Shown here in pieces: positions 1 through 7,165 of a stretch of DNA of 18,488 nt. Origin of the DNA: Methylococcales bacterium (lineage in GTDB: Bacteria; Pseudomonadota; Gammaproteobacteria; Methylococcales; Methylomonadaceae); NCBI GenBank assembly GCA_023134955.1, contig JAGLUC010000216.1:1-18488 (forward strand). The letters are read 5' to 3'. The position numbers and the translations under genes were made by a program. Every line of letters starts with the position of its first letter. The stretch's first letter is position 1. Under the pieces are notes generated by a model, which did not search any database, was not told where the DNA came from, and saw only the letters and a program-made list of their open reading frames with translations.

Positions 1-149
1 AGGAATAAAATGATTCTCTTTTGCATATGGCTTTTTTCTCCACCTCTAAAAAAAAGAACAAAAGAATTTATTTCAACTTCTCCTCACCCAAATCCTCTAC
101 AGCAAAAGAGGGCTTAAGAGCAGAGTCAAATACGCTGAGTAGTTACAAA

Positions 150-1688
150 TTATTTAAGCAATGAATGCCCCGTCATTTCTTCAGGTTGTTTTAATCCTAA
201 AATATCAAGCATGGTGGGTGCCAAGTCTGATAAGCAACCACCATCTGTCAATGCCTTATCACCACCCACATAAACCAAAGGCACCAAATTTGTGGTATGT
301 GCGGTGTGTGGCTGGCCTGTTCCTTCACCGACCATTTGTTCAATATTGCCATGATCAGCGGTAACCAACATTTGTCCATTCACTTCCTTTAGAGCAGCAA
401 TAATCTGCTGTAAAGATGAGTCAATGGTTTCTACAGCAAGCACAGCCGCCTCCATCACACCCGTATGACCCACCATATCGCAATTTGCATAATTACAAAT
501 AATAACATCATATTTTTGACCTTTAATAGCATCTACCATATGCCCTGTTACTTCTACTGCACTCATTTCTGGCTGTAAATCATAGGTTTTAACTTTAGGC
601 GATGGCACTAGAATGCGGTCTTCATTTTCAAAGGGTTCATCCCTGCCACCATTAAGAAAAAATGTCACATGAGCATATTTTTCTGTTTCTGCCAAACGTA
701 ACTGTTTTAAGCCAGAATTAGCTAATACTTCACCAATACCATTTTTCACATCAATTGGTGAGTATGCAACGGCATAATCAAAATCCTGATGATATTGAGT
801 CAAGGTTGTGTAACAACCTCTATGCGGCTCGCATCCACGTTCAAAGCCATCAAAATCAACTTCAGTCAGTGCACGTGAAATCTCTCTCGCTCTATCTGCT
901 CTAAAATTCATAAAAACAACTGAATCTTCAGGATCTAAAACTGTTACTTGTCCATTTTTATCCAGTACACTGGTTGGCAATACAAATTCATCCGTTTCAG
1001 CTCTTGCATAAGCTTCTTCAAGCCCTTGCTCAGCAGTCTGAACTTTTTGTTCTGTCTCACCTTTTGCAATTAAAGCATGAGCAACCTCAACACGCTCCCA
1101 ACGATTATCTCTATCCATCGCATAAAACCGCCCCGTAATAGAAACAATACGTCCTGCACCTAATTCTGCAAACTTTTCATTCAATAATTTAATTGAACTT
1201 GCTGCGCTTTTAGGCGGTACATCACGCCCATCCAAAAAAGCATGTAGATAGACTTTTTTTAATCCACGCTTAACCGCCAATTCCGCCATTGCAGCAATTT
1301 GTAACTCATGGCTATGTACGCCACCTGGTGATAACAGACCCATAATATGCAGCGCTTTATCTTTTTCTAAAGCAACATCAACTGCTTTACACAATGCTTC
1401 ATTAGAAAAGAATGTTCCTTCTTTTATAGCTGTACTCACTTTGGACAATTCTTGTCGCATTAATCGACCACTACCTATGTGCAAATGCCCCACTTCTGAA
1501 TTCCCCATTTGCTGGTCAGGTAATCCGACAGAATCTCCTGCACAATCCAGCAAAGTATGTGGACTCTCTTTTTGTAATTGATCCCAACAAGGTGTTTTTG
1601 CCATAGCGATAGCGTTATTACTCTGCTCTTCTCTATGTCCGAATCCATCAAGAATTAATAAAACCAATGGTTTTGGTCGACTCAACAT
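150..1688 (-). CDS. gpmI: 2,3-bisphosphoglycerate-independent phosphoglycerate mutase
   Basis: This cytoplasmic enzyme interconverts 3- and 2-phosphoglycerate in glycolysis and gluconeogenesis using two metal ions and a phosphoserine intermediate. The 512 residues match the usual family length. The N-terminal LLILDGFG motif carries metal ligand D14, and the catalytic serine is S64 in MGNSEVGH. The C-terminal half has the ADHGN metal motif (D445, H446) and a further conserved histidine in HTAHTTN (H464). The ATG at 1688-1686 is preceded on the minus strand by GGAGAG (1702-1697), a good ribosome site. The gene is divergent from the ArsR-type regulator, with 343 bases between them. No clear hairpin plus T-tract terminator is visible downstream in 1-149. 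Nothing in the gene looks damaged. Confidence 0.97.
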   Translation of the reverse strand: MLSRPKPLVLLILDGFGHREEQSNNAIAMAKTPCWDQLQKESPHTLLDCAGDSVGLPDQQMGNSEVGHLHIGSGRLMRQELSKVSTAIKEGTFFSNEALCKAVDVALEKDKALHIMGLLSPGGVHSHELQIAAMAELAVKRGLKKVYLHAFLDGRDVPPKSAASSIKLLNEKFAELGAGRIVSITGRFYAMDRDNRWERVEVAHALIAKGETEQKVQTAEQGLEEAYARAETDEFVLPTSVLDKNGQVTVLDPEDSVVFMNFRADRAREISRALTEVDFDGFERGCEPHRGCYTTLTQYHQDFDYAVAYSPIDVKNGIGEVLANSGLKQLRLAETEKYAHVTFFLNGGRDEPFENEDRILVPSPKVKTYDLQPEMSAVEVTGHMVDAIKGQKYDVIICNYANCDMVGHTGVMEAAVLAVETIDSSLQQIIAALKEVNGQMLVTADHGNIEQMVGEGTGQPHTAHTTNLVPLVYVGGDKALTDGGCLSDLAPTMLDILGLKQPEEMTGHSLLK

Positions 1689-1847
1689 TACTGATACTCT
1701 CCGTTCCTATTTTATTAAAAACAACAAATAGGTTGTTAAAATTAAAAAATCATTCAGTCTAAAAACATTTAATTTTCAGCAAACAATTGAAAAAGTTAAA
1801 TATTTTTATTTTGTTAGCTAGATAAATAGACTAAAATAGTTCGTTTA

Positions 1848-1885
1848 TATTAATATATTAATACACGTTGACACTATACGTGTAT
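1848..1885. promoter_or_regulatory. Two adjoining dyads in the gpmI/arsR intergenic region, possible ArsR-type operator
   Basis: Bases 1848-1863 form a perfect 16-bp palindrome (TATTAATATATTAATA). Next to it, ATACACG at 1861-1867 is inverted as CGTGTAT at 1879-1885 around an 11-base spacer that includes TTGACA. AT-rich dyads of this kind are typical operators of ArsR-family repressors. The regulator gene starts 147 bases downstream, so autoregulation is plausible. Function is inferred from symmetry and position only. In such AT-rich DNA the 16-bp palindrome alone could arise by chance. Confidence 0.4.
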
Positions 1886-1930
1886 AAATAATTCCTATTA
1901 TCCTGTATTCAGTGGTTTAATTAGAAAATT

Positions 1931-1959
1931 TTGATAGTGTACCCAGGGGGTATTATAAG
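1931..1959 (+). promoter_or_regulatory. Candidate sigma70 promoter for the arsR-rhodanese pair
   Basis: TTGATA at 1931-1936 and TATAAG at 1954-1959 are separated by 17 bases, which is the optimal sigma70 spacing. The start of transcription would fall near 1966, about 65 bases before the regulator's ATG. The dyads at 1848-1885 lie upstream of this promoter rather than on it. They may therefore serve a different start site or an upstream-acting regulator. Confidence 0.45.
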
Positions 1960-2031
1960 TAACTTTACTTCATTCCTTTTTCAGAGCTTTCTTATCTGGC
2001 TTATACAGTTTTAACATAAAGGTTTATCTAA

Positions 2032-2346
2032 ATGGAAAATAGTAGTGGAACACTACTTTACAATGATGCTGATATCAATCGTGCAGCTCGTTGTTTAAAA
2101 GCAATGTCACACCCTTTACGCTTAAAAATTCTCTGTGTTTTAGGGACTGAATCAATCAGCGTACAAGACATTGTTGAACAAGTAGGCACAAGCCAAAGTA
2201 ATATTTCTCAACATTTAGCCATTTTAAGAGAAAAAGATATTCTTGCTTATAAAAAAGAAGCCAATCGTGTCTATTACTTTATTGATGATGATCGTATGCT
2301 TCAACTCATTAGCATGATGAGAGACGTATTCTGTACCCGTTGCTAA
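2032..2346 (+). CDS. ArsR-family transcriptional regulator with SqrR/BigR-like cysteine pair
   Basis: This 104-residue protein is a winged-helix repressor of the ArsR/SmtB family. The helix-turn-helix covers about residues 42-66 (SVQDIVEQVGTSQSNISQHL) and the beta-wing about 72-86. It lacks the ELCVCDL metal-binding motif of arsenic sensors. Instead C35 in RLKILC and C101 in DVFC lie 66 residues apart. This is the same spacing and context as the redox pair of persulfide-sensing SqrR/BigR/YgaV proteins. Two more cysteines, C21 and C104, are present; C101 and C104 make a C-terminal CTRC. AAAGG at 2018-2022 is a suitable ribosome site. A rhodanese gene follows 47 bases downstream, which supports a sulfur-related role. 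The persulfide-sensing assignment is inference. Confidence 0.85.
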   Translation: MENSSGTLLYNDADINRAARCLKAMSHPLRLKILCVLGTESISVQDIVEQVGTSQSNISQHLAILREKDILAYKKEANRVYYFIDDDRMLQLISMMRDVFCTRC

Positions 2347-2393
2347 ACCAAACGCACCCTTATAATTAAAATATAACAACACCTTAAAAAAAA

Positions 2394-2834
2394 ATGGATC
2401 AATACATAGAATTTATTTCTAATCATTATTTACTTTCTTTAGCACTTATTGTTGTCACTTTCCTATTACTTCAAGATTTAGTTGAAAGCACTTTCAAAAA
2501 GTTTGAAACACTTTCACCTTTACTTGCTGTTGCTAAAATGAATGCTGCTGATACAGTTATTGTTGATGTCCGTGAACCTCATGATTTTATCAAAGGACAT
2601 ATTAAAAGTGCTATCAATCTTCCTTTGGGAAAGTTTCCTGAAAAACTAACGTCATTGGATGAACATAAAAAGCATCCACTCATCGTTGTTTGTCAAAGCG
2701 GAACACGTTCTGTCCCTGCCTGCAAAGCATTAACAAAAGCCGATTTTGAACAAGTTTTTCTAATGACGGGTGGTATGCAGTCCTGGGAAGATAATAAATT
2801 CCCCATGAAAATTACAAGTAAAAATAAAACTTAA
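2394..2834 (+). CDS. Membrane-anchored rhodanese-domain sulfurtransferase
   Basis: The 146 residues begin with one hydrophobic segment (about 11-27, LLSLALIVVTFLLL), a likely N-terminal inner-membrane anchor. A single rhodanese domain fills about 40-140. The conserved IVDVREPHDFIKGHI element (D58, R60) is present, and the active-site loop begins at C100 in CQSGTR, the six-residue loop typical of sulfur-transferring rhodaneses. A second cysteine is at C110. The catalytic cysteine would carry a persulfide and pass it to an acceptor. The same gene type often precedes grxC-secB-gpsA in gammaproteobacteria; here no glutaredoxin gene is seen before secB. It lies behind the SqrR-like regulator and is probably co-transcribed with it. 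The physiological acceptor cannot be told from sequence. Confidence 0.9.
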   Translation: MDQYIEFISNHYLLSLALIVVTFLLLQDLVESTFKKFETLSPLLAVAKMNAADTVIVDVREPHDFIKGHIKSAINLPLGKFPEKLTSLDEHKKHPLIVVCQSGTRSVPACKALTKADFEQVFLMTGGMQSWEDNKFPMKITSKNKT

Positions 2835-3000
2835 CTGTTTAATATAACTTTATTTTATCACTTTATAACTAGAAATACCTGCTTCTTAATTTAGTAACGA
2901 TTCAACACGGACACTTCATCAACTTTGTTTTGATGGATAGAAAAATGAGTCAAACTTAAACTTAAGTAAAAGAATTTTAACAAAGAACTCTAATCTTTTA

Positions 3001-3024
3001 AACCCTCCCTTGATGGGATGGGTT
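3001..3024. other. Short GC-rich hairpin in the rhodanese-secB gap
   Basis: AACCC (3001-3005) pairs with GGGTT (3020-3024), and CCC (3007-3009) pairs with GGG (3015-3017). The loop is TTGAT and there is a small bulge (T against AT). It is the only GC-rich patch in the 251-base gap 2835-3085. No T-tract follows on either strand, so it is not a standard terminator. It may be a repeat remnant or a structure in the secB leader. Confidence 0.35.
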
Positions 3025-3085
3025 GGATGAGGAGAAATCAAAATTGTTGGACTACTAAGTTCTCAAAAAATCAAAAAAACACATC

Positions 3086-3556
3086 ATGACTGAAGAAAAC
3101 ACGCAACAAGACAAACAATTTTCTATCCAGAAAATTCATACTAAAGATATTTCTTTTGAAACACCCAATTCACCTAAAATTTTCACAGAAAAGTGGGAAC
3201 CAACCGTTGATTTTAACCTTGGGACTAATGTTGAGTCTCTTGAAGACAACTTGTTTGAAATATCTCTATCAGTAACTGTAACCGTTAAATGCAAGGAAAT
3301 GACGGCTTATTTAATTGAAGTGACCCAAGCTGGAATTTTCTCTGTTACTGGTTTTTCTGAACAAGAAATGGGACCAATGCTGGGTAGCTTTTGTCCTAAT
3401 ATTTTATTCCCTTATTCAAGAGAAGTTATTTCTGACCTTGTCGCTAAAGGAGGCTTCCCTCAACTATTACTTGCGCCTGTTAACTTTGATGCTTTGTATT
3501 CTCAACATTTACAAAAAGCTCAACAACAAGCACCTGGCTCTAACGCCGTTAATTAA
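3086..3556 (+). CDS. secB: Protein-export chaperone SecB
   Basis: SecB is a cytosolic homotetrameric chaperone. It keeps preproteins unfolded and hands them to SecA for export through SecYEG. The 156 residues match the family. The start reads QFSIQKIHTKDISFETPNSP, the SecB hallmark strand and loop. It continues through KWEPTVDFNLGT, the acidic LEDNLFEISLSVTVTVK region and CPNILFPYSREVISDLVAKGGFPQLLLAPVNFDALY, the conserved helix and SecA-binding surface. No strong ribosome site precedes ATG 3086, but the start gives the usual N-terminus. gpsA starts five bases after its stop, as in many gammaproteobacteria. Confidence 0.97.
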   Translation: MTEENTQQDKQFSIQKIHTKDISFETPNSPKIFTEKWEPTVDFNLGTNVESLEDNLFEISLSVTVTVKCKEMTAYLIEVTQAGIFSVTGFSEQEMGPMLGSFCPNILFPYSREVISDLVAKGGFPQLLLAPVNFDALYSQHLQKAQQQAPGSNAVN

Positions 3557-3561
3557 TAGTC

Positions 3562-4572
3562 ATGTCATCATCCATCAGTGTTCTTGGAGCTGGTTCATGG
3601 GGGACTGCTTTAGCTGTTCAGGCAGCCAAAAATGATTGTCAAACCATGCTTTGGGCTCACAACTCTGAGCATATTGATTCTCTATCCATTAATAGAGAAA
3701 ATAAACGCTATTTACCAGGCTTAAAACTCCCTGAATCCATAATCTTAACTGATAATTTAGAACAAGCCGCTCAATTTAGCGATGTTATTTTAATTTCAGT
3801 CCCCAGTCATGCCTTTAAAGATACATTAATAAAATTAAAACCCTTTCTAAATAAAAACACCAAAATAGCATGGGCGACTAAAGGCTTCAACGCTGATGAC
3901 GGCTCATTACTCAGTTCAATTGTAGAACAAACACTGTCTAATAAAGTTTATACCGCTGTGTTATCTGGACCTACTTTTGCCCAAGAAGTAGCCACTGGCC
4001 TTCCTACAGCCATTACAATTGCATCGGCTACAGCAGAATTCTCAGATCATCTATCAAACATTTTTCATAACCAGTGCTTTAGGACTTATACCAGCAATGA
4101 TATAGTCGGCGTTCAAATTGGCGGTGCTGTTAAAAATGTACTGGCCATTGCCGCTGGTATTGCAGACGGCCTTGGATTTGGTGCAAACACTCGATCAGCT
4201 CTTATTACCAGAGGTCTTCAAGAGGTTATTCGTCTTGGTACAAAATTAGGTGGTCAGCCTGATACATTTATGGGCTTAGCAGGGCTTGGTGATTTAATTC
4301 TTACCTGCACGGATGACCAATCCAGAAACCGCCGACTTGGCTTGGCACTAGGTCAAGGAAAAACTAAAGAACAAACCATCAAACTTATCGGACAAGAAGT
4401 TGAAGGCATTTCAGCCGCCAGAGAGACCTTCTTACTCGCTAGAAAACATAAAATTGACATGCCAATTATTGAACAGACTTACAAGGTTTTGTATGAAGAC
4501 CTAGACCCTCATGTTGCCGTGCAAAACTTATTAACTCGTGATCAAAAAGCCGAATCATTGCACATAGATTAG
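3562..4572 (+). CDS. gpsA: NAD(P)+-dependent glycerol-3-phosphate dehydrogenase
   Basis: GpsA reduces dihydroxyacetone phosphate to sn-glycerol-3-phosphate, the backbone precursor of phospholipids. The 336-residue protein has an N-terminal Rossmann motif GAGSWG (residues 9-14), conserved K107 in the NAD-binding half, and the catalytic lysine K191 in GGAVKNVLAIAAG. The substrate-binding GLAGLGDLILTC segment lies at about 238-249. Length and motifs are normal. Five bases separate secB from this ATG and no strong ribosome site is visible, so translation is probably coupled to secB. It ends the left-hand housekeeping block; no clear intrinsic terminator follows. Confidence 0.97.
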   Translation: MSSSISVLGAGSWGTALAVQAAKNDCQTMLWAHNSEHIDSLSINRENKRYLPGLKLPESIILTDNLEQAAQFSDVILISVPSHAFKDTLIKLKPFLNKNTKIAWATKGFNADDGSLLSSIVEQTLSNKVYTAVLSGPTFAQEVATGLPTAITIASATAEFSDHLSNIFHNQCFRTYTSNDIVGVQIGGAVKNVLAIAAGIADGLGFGANTRSALITRGLQEVIRLGTKLGGQPDTFMGLAGLGDLILTCTDDQSRNRRLGLALGQGKTKEQTIKLIGQEVEGISAARETFLLARKHKIDMPIIEQTYKVLYEDLDPHVAVQNLLTRDQKAESLHID

Positions 4573-4686
4573 CAAACATATCCCCCCTTTCAATTTGACT
4601 CTCTGATGCCTCCAGGAATAGCTTGTACAGTATTGAGATAAATACACCTCAAGACTTTAAATGTAACACTGACCCCCCAATTATCC

Positions 4687-4718
4687 AATTATCACTTAAA
4701 TTTCATCCAGTGATAATT
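4687..4718. repeat. Perfect 10-bp inverted repeat downstream of gpsA
   Basis: AATTATCACT (4687-4696) is perfectly inverted as AGTGATAATT (4709-4718) around a 12-base loop. It lies 115 bases after gpsA and about 135 bases before the yjfI start. The stem is AT-rich and has no T-tract after it, so it is a poor terminator. It could be an operator or an mRNA 3'-end structure. Confidence 0.4.
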
Positions 4719-4801
4719 TACCTGACGAAATATACTCTTTGCATTTTGCAACCCTGCTTTTTAGTCTATTGATTATTGTGACCTTCATCGCACTATCTCT
4801 T

Positions 4802-4837
4802 ATTACATGTAACAAAACTTGTAAATTACATGTAACA
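4802..4837. promoter_or_regulatory. Twin palindromic operator-like repeats before yjfI
   Basis: The 13-mer ATTACATGTAACA occurs twice in direct orientation, at 4802-4814 and 4825-4837. Each copy contains the perfect 10-bp palindrome TTACATGTAA. The centres are 23 bp apart, slightly over two helical turns, so dimers could bind on roughly the same face. A single half-site, ATGTAACA, also appears at 4661-4668. The second palindrome lies between the -35 and -10 elements of the likely yjfI promoter, the usual place for a repressor. The binding protein is unknown; YjfI itself is a candidate. Confidence 0.6.
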
Positions 4838-4845
4838 GCTATACA
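4819..4845 (+). promoter_or_regulatory. Candidate promoter of the yjfI-pspA operon giving a near-leaderless mRNA
   Basis: A -10-like TATACA lies at 4840-4845 and a -35-like TTGTAA at 4819-4824, spaced by 15 bases, shorter than ideal. Transcription would begin near 4852, only a few bases before ATG 4855. The bases just before the ATG are pyrimidine-rich and contain no Shine-Dalgarno sequence, which fits leaderless translation. No sigma54 -24/-12 pair was seen, unlike the classical E. coli psp promoter. Confidence 0.35.
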
Positions 4846-4854
4846 CTCCCCCTC

Positions 4855-5478
4855 ATGGTAAAAAAAACATCAGCACACTATCAAAGAGAATTTAGACGAC
4901 GATTACGTGAAAACGGTCTTATCAAAAAGGAAATATGGGTTAGACCGGAGCACACTTTAAAGCTAACTGAAATTGAGCGTATTTTGCGACAAGCAGATAC
5001 ACATTTAGATGATGCTGCCATTGATGCGATAACCAAAACACAATGGACAACGCAAAGCTTATTGAGCGAATTGCGCAAATCAGAGTTATTTACCAACAAA
5101 CTGGCAGCGGTAGAATTAATTGATGGAATATACCCTGCTTTACATATCACAATGTTTGAGTATGGCGACCTGCCTGTTTTTTTAACTATTTGTGGGGAGC
5201 AGATTATTGTTGAATGTATGCTCTGGTCAGAAACTGATGTTATCAATAAAAATGACTTTAACGAGGTGGTTTTGCGCACGCATAAATACTTTCCTCTTTC
5301 AACCATTAGCCTGGACAAGCAACCTAATGGTGATAATTACTATCATATGTTTGGCGCACTCAGTTCCAGATCAATTTTATTAAATATACTTTTTGAAATA
5401 GAAACGCTTGCCAGCAATGTTATTAAAATAACAGAAGCTTATAGCGATTATTTAGTTACAACTAAAGACGGAGAATAA
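4855..5478 (+). CDS. YjfI/DUF2170 family protein with basic N-terminal extension
   Basis: The 207-residue protein has two parts. Residues 1-45 are basic and contain HYQREFRRRLRENGLIKKEIWV. This resembles the N-terminal arm and strand of small ribbon-helix-helix-type DNA-binding proteins. Residues about 70-200 match the YjfI/DUF2170 family, proposed to have a CesT/Tir-chaperone-like fold. E. coli YjfI (about 133 residues) lacks most of this N-terminal part. YjfI genes stand next to PspA paralogues (yjfJ in E. coli), and here the pspA ATG follows one base after this stop. GGAGA at 5470-5474 serves that next gene. A role as partner or regulator of PspA is inference. No ribosome site precedes its own ATG. 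Confidence 0.8.
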   Translation: MVKKTSAHYQREFRRRLRENGLIKKEIWVRPEHTLKLTEIERILRQADTHLDDAAIDAITKTQWTTQSLLSELRKSELFTNKLAAVELIDGIYPALHITMFEYGDLPVFLTICGEQIIVECMLWSETDVINKNDFNEVVLRTHKYFPLSTISLDKQPNGDNYYHMFGALSSRSILLNILFEIETLASNVIKITEAYSDYLVTTKDGE

Positions 5479-5479
5479 A

Positions 5480-6175
5480 ATGAATGTATGGTCAAAATTA
5501 ATGACAGCTTTGCGCGGTGGTGCAAATGAAATGGGTGAGATATTTGCTGATGCACAGGCCTTAAGAATTCTGGATCAAGAGGTACGGGAAGCATCCGATG
5601 AATTGAATATCTCTCGTAATAGTCTGGCTGATATGATGGCTAGAGAAAAGGTTTCTGAGCAAAAATGTTCCTCGCTAAATACTGAGATTGCTGAATATGA
5701 AGATTATGCTATTAAAGCATTAGAAAAACAGGATGAGCCCCTTGCTCTGGAGTTGGCTGAAAAAATCGCAACTTTAGAAACTCAGCTCAATACTGAACAG
5801 AATGCTCGCAATGAATACAAACAAAGTATTGATAGCTTGCGTAACTCTATTAAACAAGCAGATAGTAATATCAAACAGATAAAATTTCAGATAGATACCA
5901 TTAAAGCAACTGAGAATGTACAACGCGCTCAAGCTGCGGTTGCTCAACGACATAGCGGTTCTACCTCTAAATTAACCACGGCTATGGAATCATTAGAACG
6001 GATTAAAGAGAAACAACAGCTAAAAACGGCTAAATTTAATGCATCTGAGGAATTGGCAGAAGATGTCTCTAATGATTCATTAAAAAATCGCCTTGAAGAT
6101 GCAGGTATTATGCCAGGTCGTTTGAATGGTGAGACTGTATTAGCCAGGTTAAAAAATAAAGCCACTCAAGCTTAG
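5480..6175 (+). CDS. PspA/IM30 (YjfJ-like) membrane-remodelling protein
   Basis: The 231 residues are almost wholly helical coiled coil (about 25-190) after a short N-terminal helix (MNVWSKLMTALRGGANEM) that can lie on membranes, as in PspA and Vipp1. These proteins belong to the ESCRT-III superfamily. They form rods or rings on damaged inner membrane and maintain proton leak resistance. The length equals that of E. coli YjfJ, the PspA paralogue next to yjfI. The C-terminal part (DSLKNRLEDAGIMPGRLNGETVLARLK) is a conserved tail of the YjfJ branch. It is translated from GGAGA at 5470-5474, coupled to yjfI. No pspB, pspC or pspF is present, so the classical sigma54-controlled Psp circuit is absent here. 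Confidence 0.9.
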   Translation: MNVWSKLMTALRGGANEMGEIFADAQALRILDQEVREASDELNISRNSLADMMAREKVSEQKCSSLNTEIAEYEDYAIKALEKQDEPLALELAEKIATLETQLNTEQNARNEYKQSIDSLRNSIKQADSNIKQIKFQIDTIKATENVQRAQAAVAQRHSGSTSKLTTAMESLERIKEKQQLKTAKFNASEELAEDVSNDSLKNRLEDAGIMPGRLNGETVLARLKNKATQA

Positions 6176-6271
6176 TTTTTATAATTTACTGACTGATTAT
6201 TTTGCTCAGACAGAATTAATAGAGGTGTCCTTAATATTAATTGTTCCAAAAATATTCACAGTAATGAAAAA

Positions 6272-6350
6272 GTAGCCTGTATTAAGCTTACCTAATACGG
6301 AAAACCGATGACTCGAAATCCCGAATTACACTTCGTTTCATACGGGCTAC
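6272..6350. repeat. Inverted pair of GTAG-headed REP elements (BIME-like)
   Basis: The left unit starts GTAGCCTGTATTA at 6272 and folds back on TAATACGG (6293-6300). The right unit is on the minus strand, reading GTAGCCCGTATG from 6350 leftwards and folding on AATTCGGG. Two divergent REPs with a GTAG head next to an imperfect stem are the substrate type recognised by RAYT (REP-associated tyrosine) transposases. The pair occupies the 258-base gap between pspA and the yqiJ-like gene. It may act as an mRNA stability or attenuation structure between them. No transposase gene is in the window. Confidence 0.6.
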
Positions 6351-6433
6351 AATATATATTAATAAAAGAGTGTCGACATACCCTGCCAGAACTTTTAGGA
6401 CAATTAATATCACCATAAACAGGAGAAGAAATA

Positions 6434-7111
6434 ATGTTTGCGATTCTACTCAGTAAAGAAATGGATCCTTTTTATCAGAATATAAGCTCATTTCCGACTG
6501 TTATATTTACTTTTATACTGGCAATTTGTGTTTTATATTGGCTGGTTGCAGTGCTGGGTATTGTTGATATTGATTTGTTAGAAATTGATGGGGTAGATGC
6601 TGACTTTGACACGGGAAGTGAGTTAAGCGGCCCTAATGCACTGGCAGGGGTGATGCTTAAATTTGGCTTAAATGGCGTTCCAGTGACTATTATTGTCTCA
6701 TTTTTATCATTGTTTGGCTGGATGATAAGTTATTACTGTGTACATTTTTTATCCCCCTTTATTCCACAAGGTTTGTTTTACATTGTATTTGGAATATTGG
6801 TGTTAATTGTTGCATTTTTGATTGCAATGATTATAACAGCGATGATTGTAAAGCTATTGAGACCCTTTTTTCAAAAAGTAGAACAACAAACAATTAAGCG
6901 AGTCTTGGGTCAAACGGCTGTGGTAAGAACATCCAAAGTAAACAACTCTTTCGGTGAAGCTGATTTTAATGATGGCGGAGCAGGGCTGATATTTAAAGTA
7001 AGATCAATAGGTGATGAGACTTTTAAAAAAGGCGATAAGGTTGTGTTACTAGAGTATTTGGAAGAAAAGAATGTCTATCGCGTTATTTCTGAACAGGATT
7101 TTAACGCTTAA
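6434..7111 (+). CDS. YqiJ-like inner-membrane protein with C-terminal OB-fold
   Basis: The 225-residue protein has three hydrophobic segments (about 18-42, 78-104 and 110-137). A soluble C-terminal domain follows (about 150-225) with the pattern VLGQTAVVRTSKVNNSFGEA ... FKKGDKVVLLEYLEEKNVYRV. This is the OB-fold shared by NfeD and YqiJ proteins. Such proteins are obligate neighbours of SPFH/flotillin proteins and probably assemble with them in membrane microdomains. AGGAGA at 6421-6426 supports ATG 6434; an internal ATG at 6464 would also keep all membrane segments. The flotillin gene follows after 54 bases. E. coli YqiJ is of similar length and is likewise followed by yqiK. Confidence 0.85.
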   Translation: MFAILLSKEMDPFYQNISSFPTVIFTFILAICVLYWLVAVLGIVDIDLLEIDGVDADFDTGSELSGPNALAGVMLKFGLNGVPVTIIVSFLSLFGWMISYYCVHFLSPFIPQGLFYIVFGILVLIVAFLIAMIITAMIVKLLRPFFQKVEQQTIKRVLGQTAVVRTSKVNNSFGEADFNDGGAGLIFKVRSIGDETFKKGDKVVLLEYLEEKNVYRVISEQDFNA

Positions 7112-7165
7112 TCATAAAACGACTATTATTTAAACAATTAATTGATTTAACAAGGGGGTCATACA

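Noticed and set aside
161..364. Plus-strand open frame inside gpmI
   Set aside because: It lies opposite the conserved metal-binding C-terminus of GpmI and encodes nothing recognisable.
3438..3635. Plus-strand open frame bridging secB and gpsA
   Set aside because: Out of frame with two secure genes and without any family match.
4573..4854. Sigma54 promoter for the pspA operon, as in E. coli
   Set aside because: No GG-N10-GC pair in TGGCAC/TTGC context was found in this gap, and no pspF is present.
4881..5318. Minus-strand open frame opposite yjfI
   Set aside because: No recognisable family and no plausible ribosome site; the plus strand has a recognised family and is coupled to pspA.
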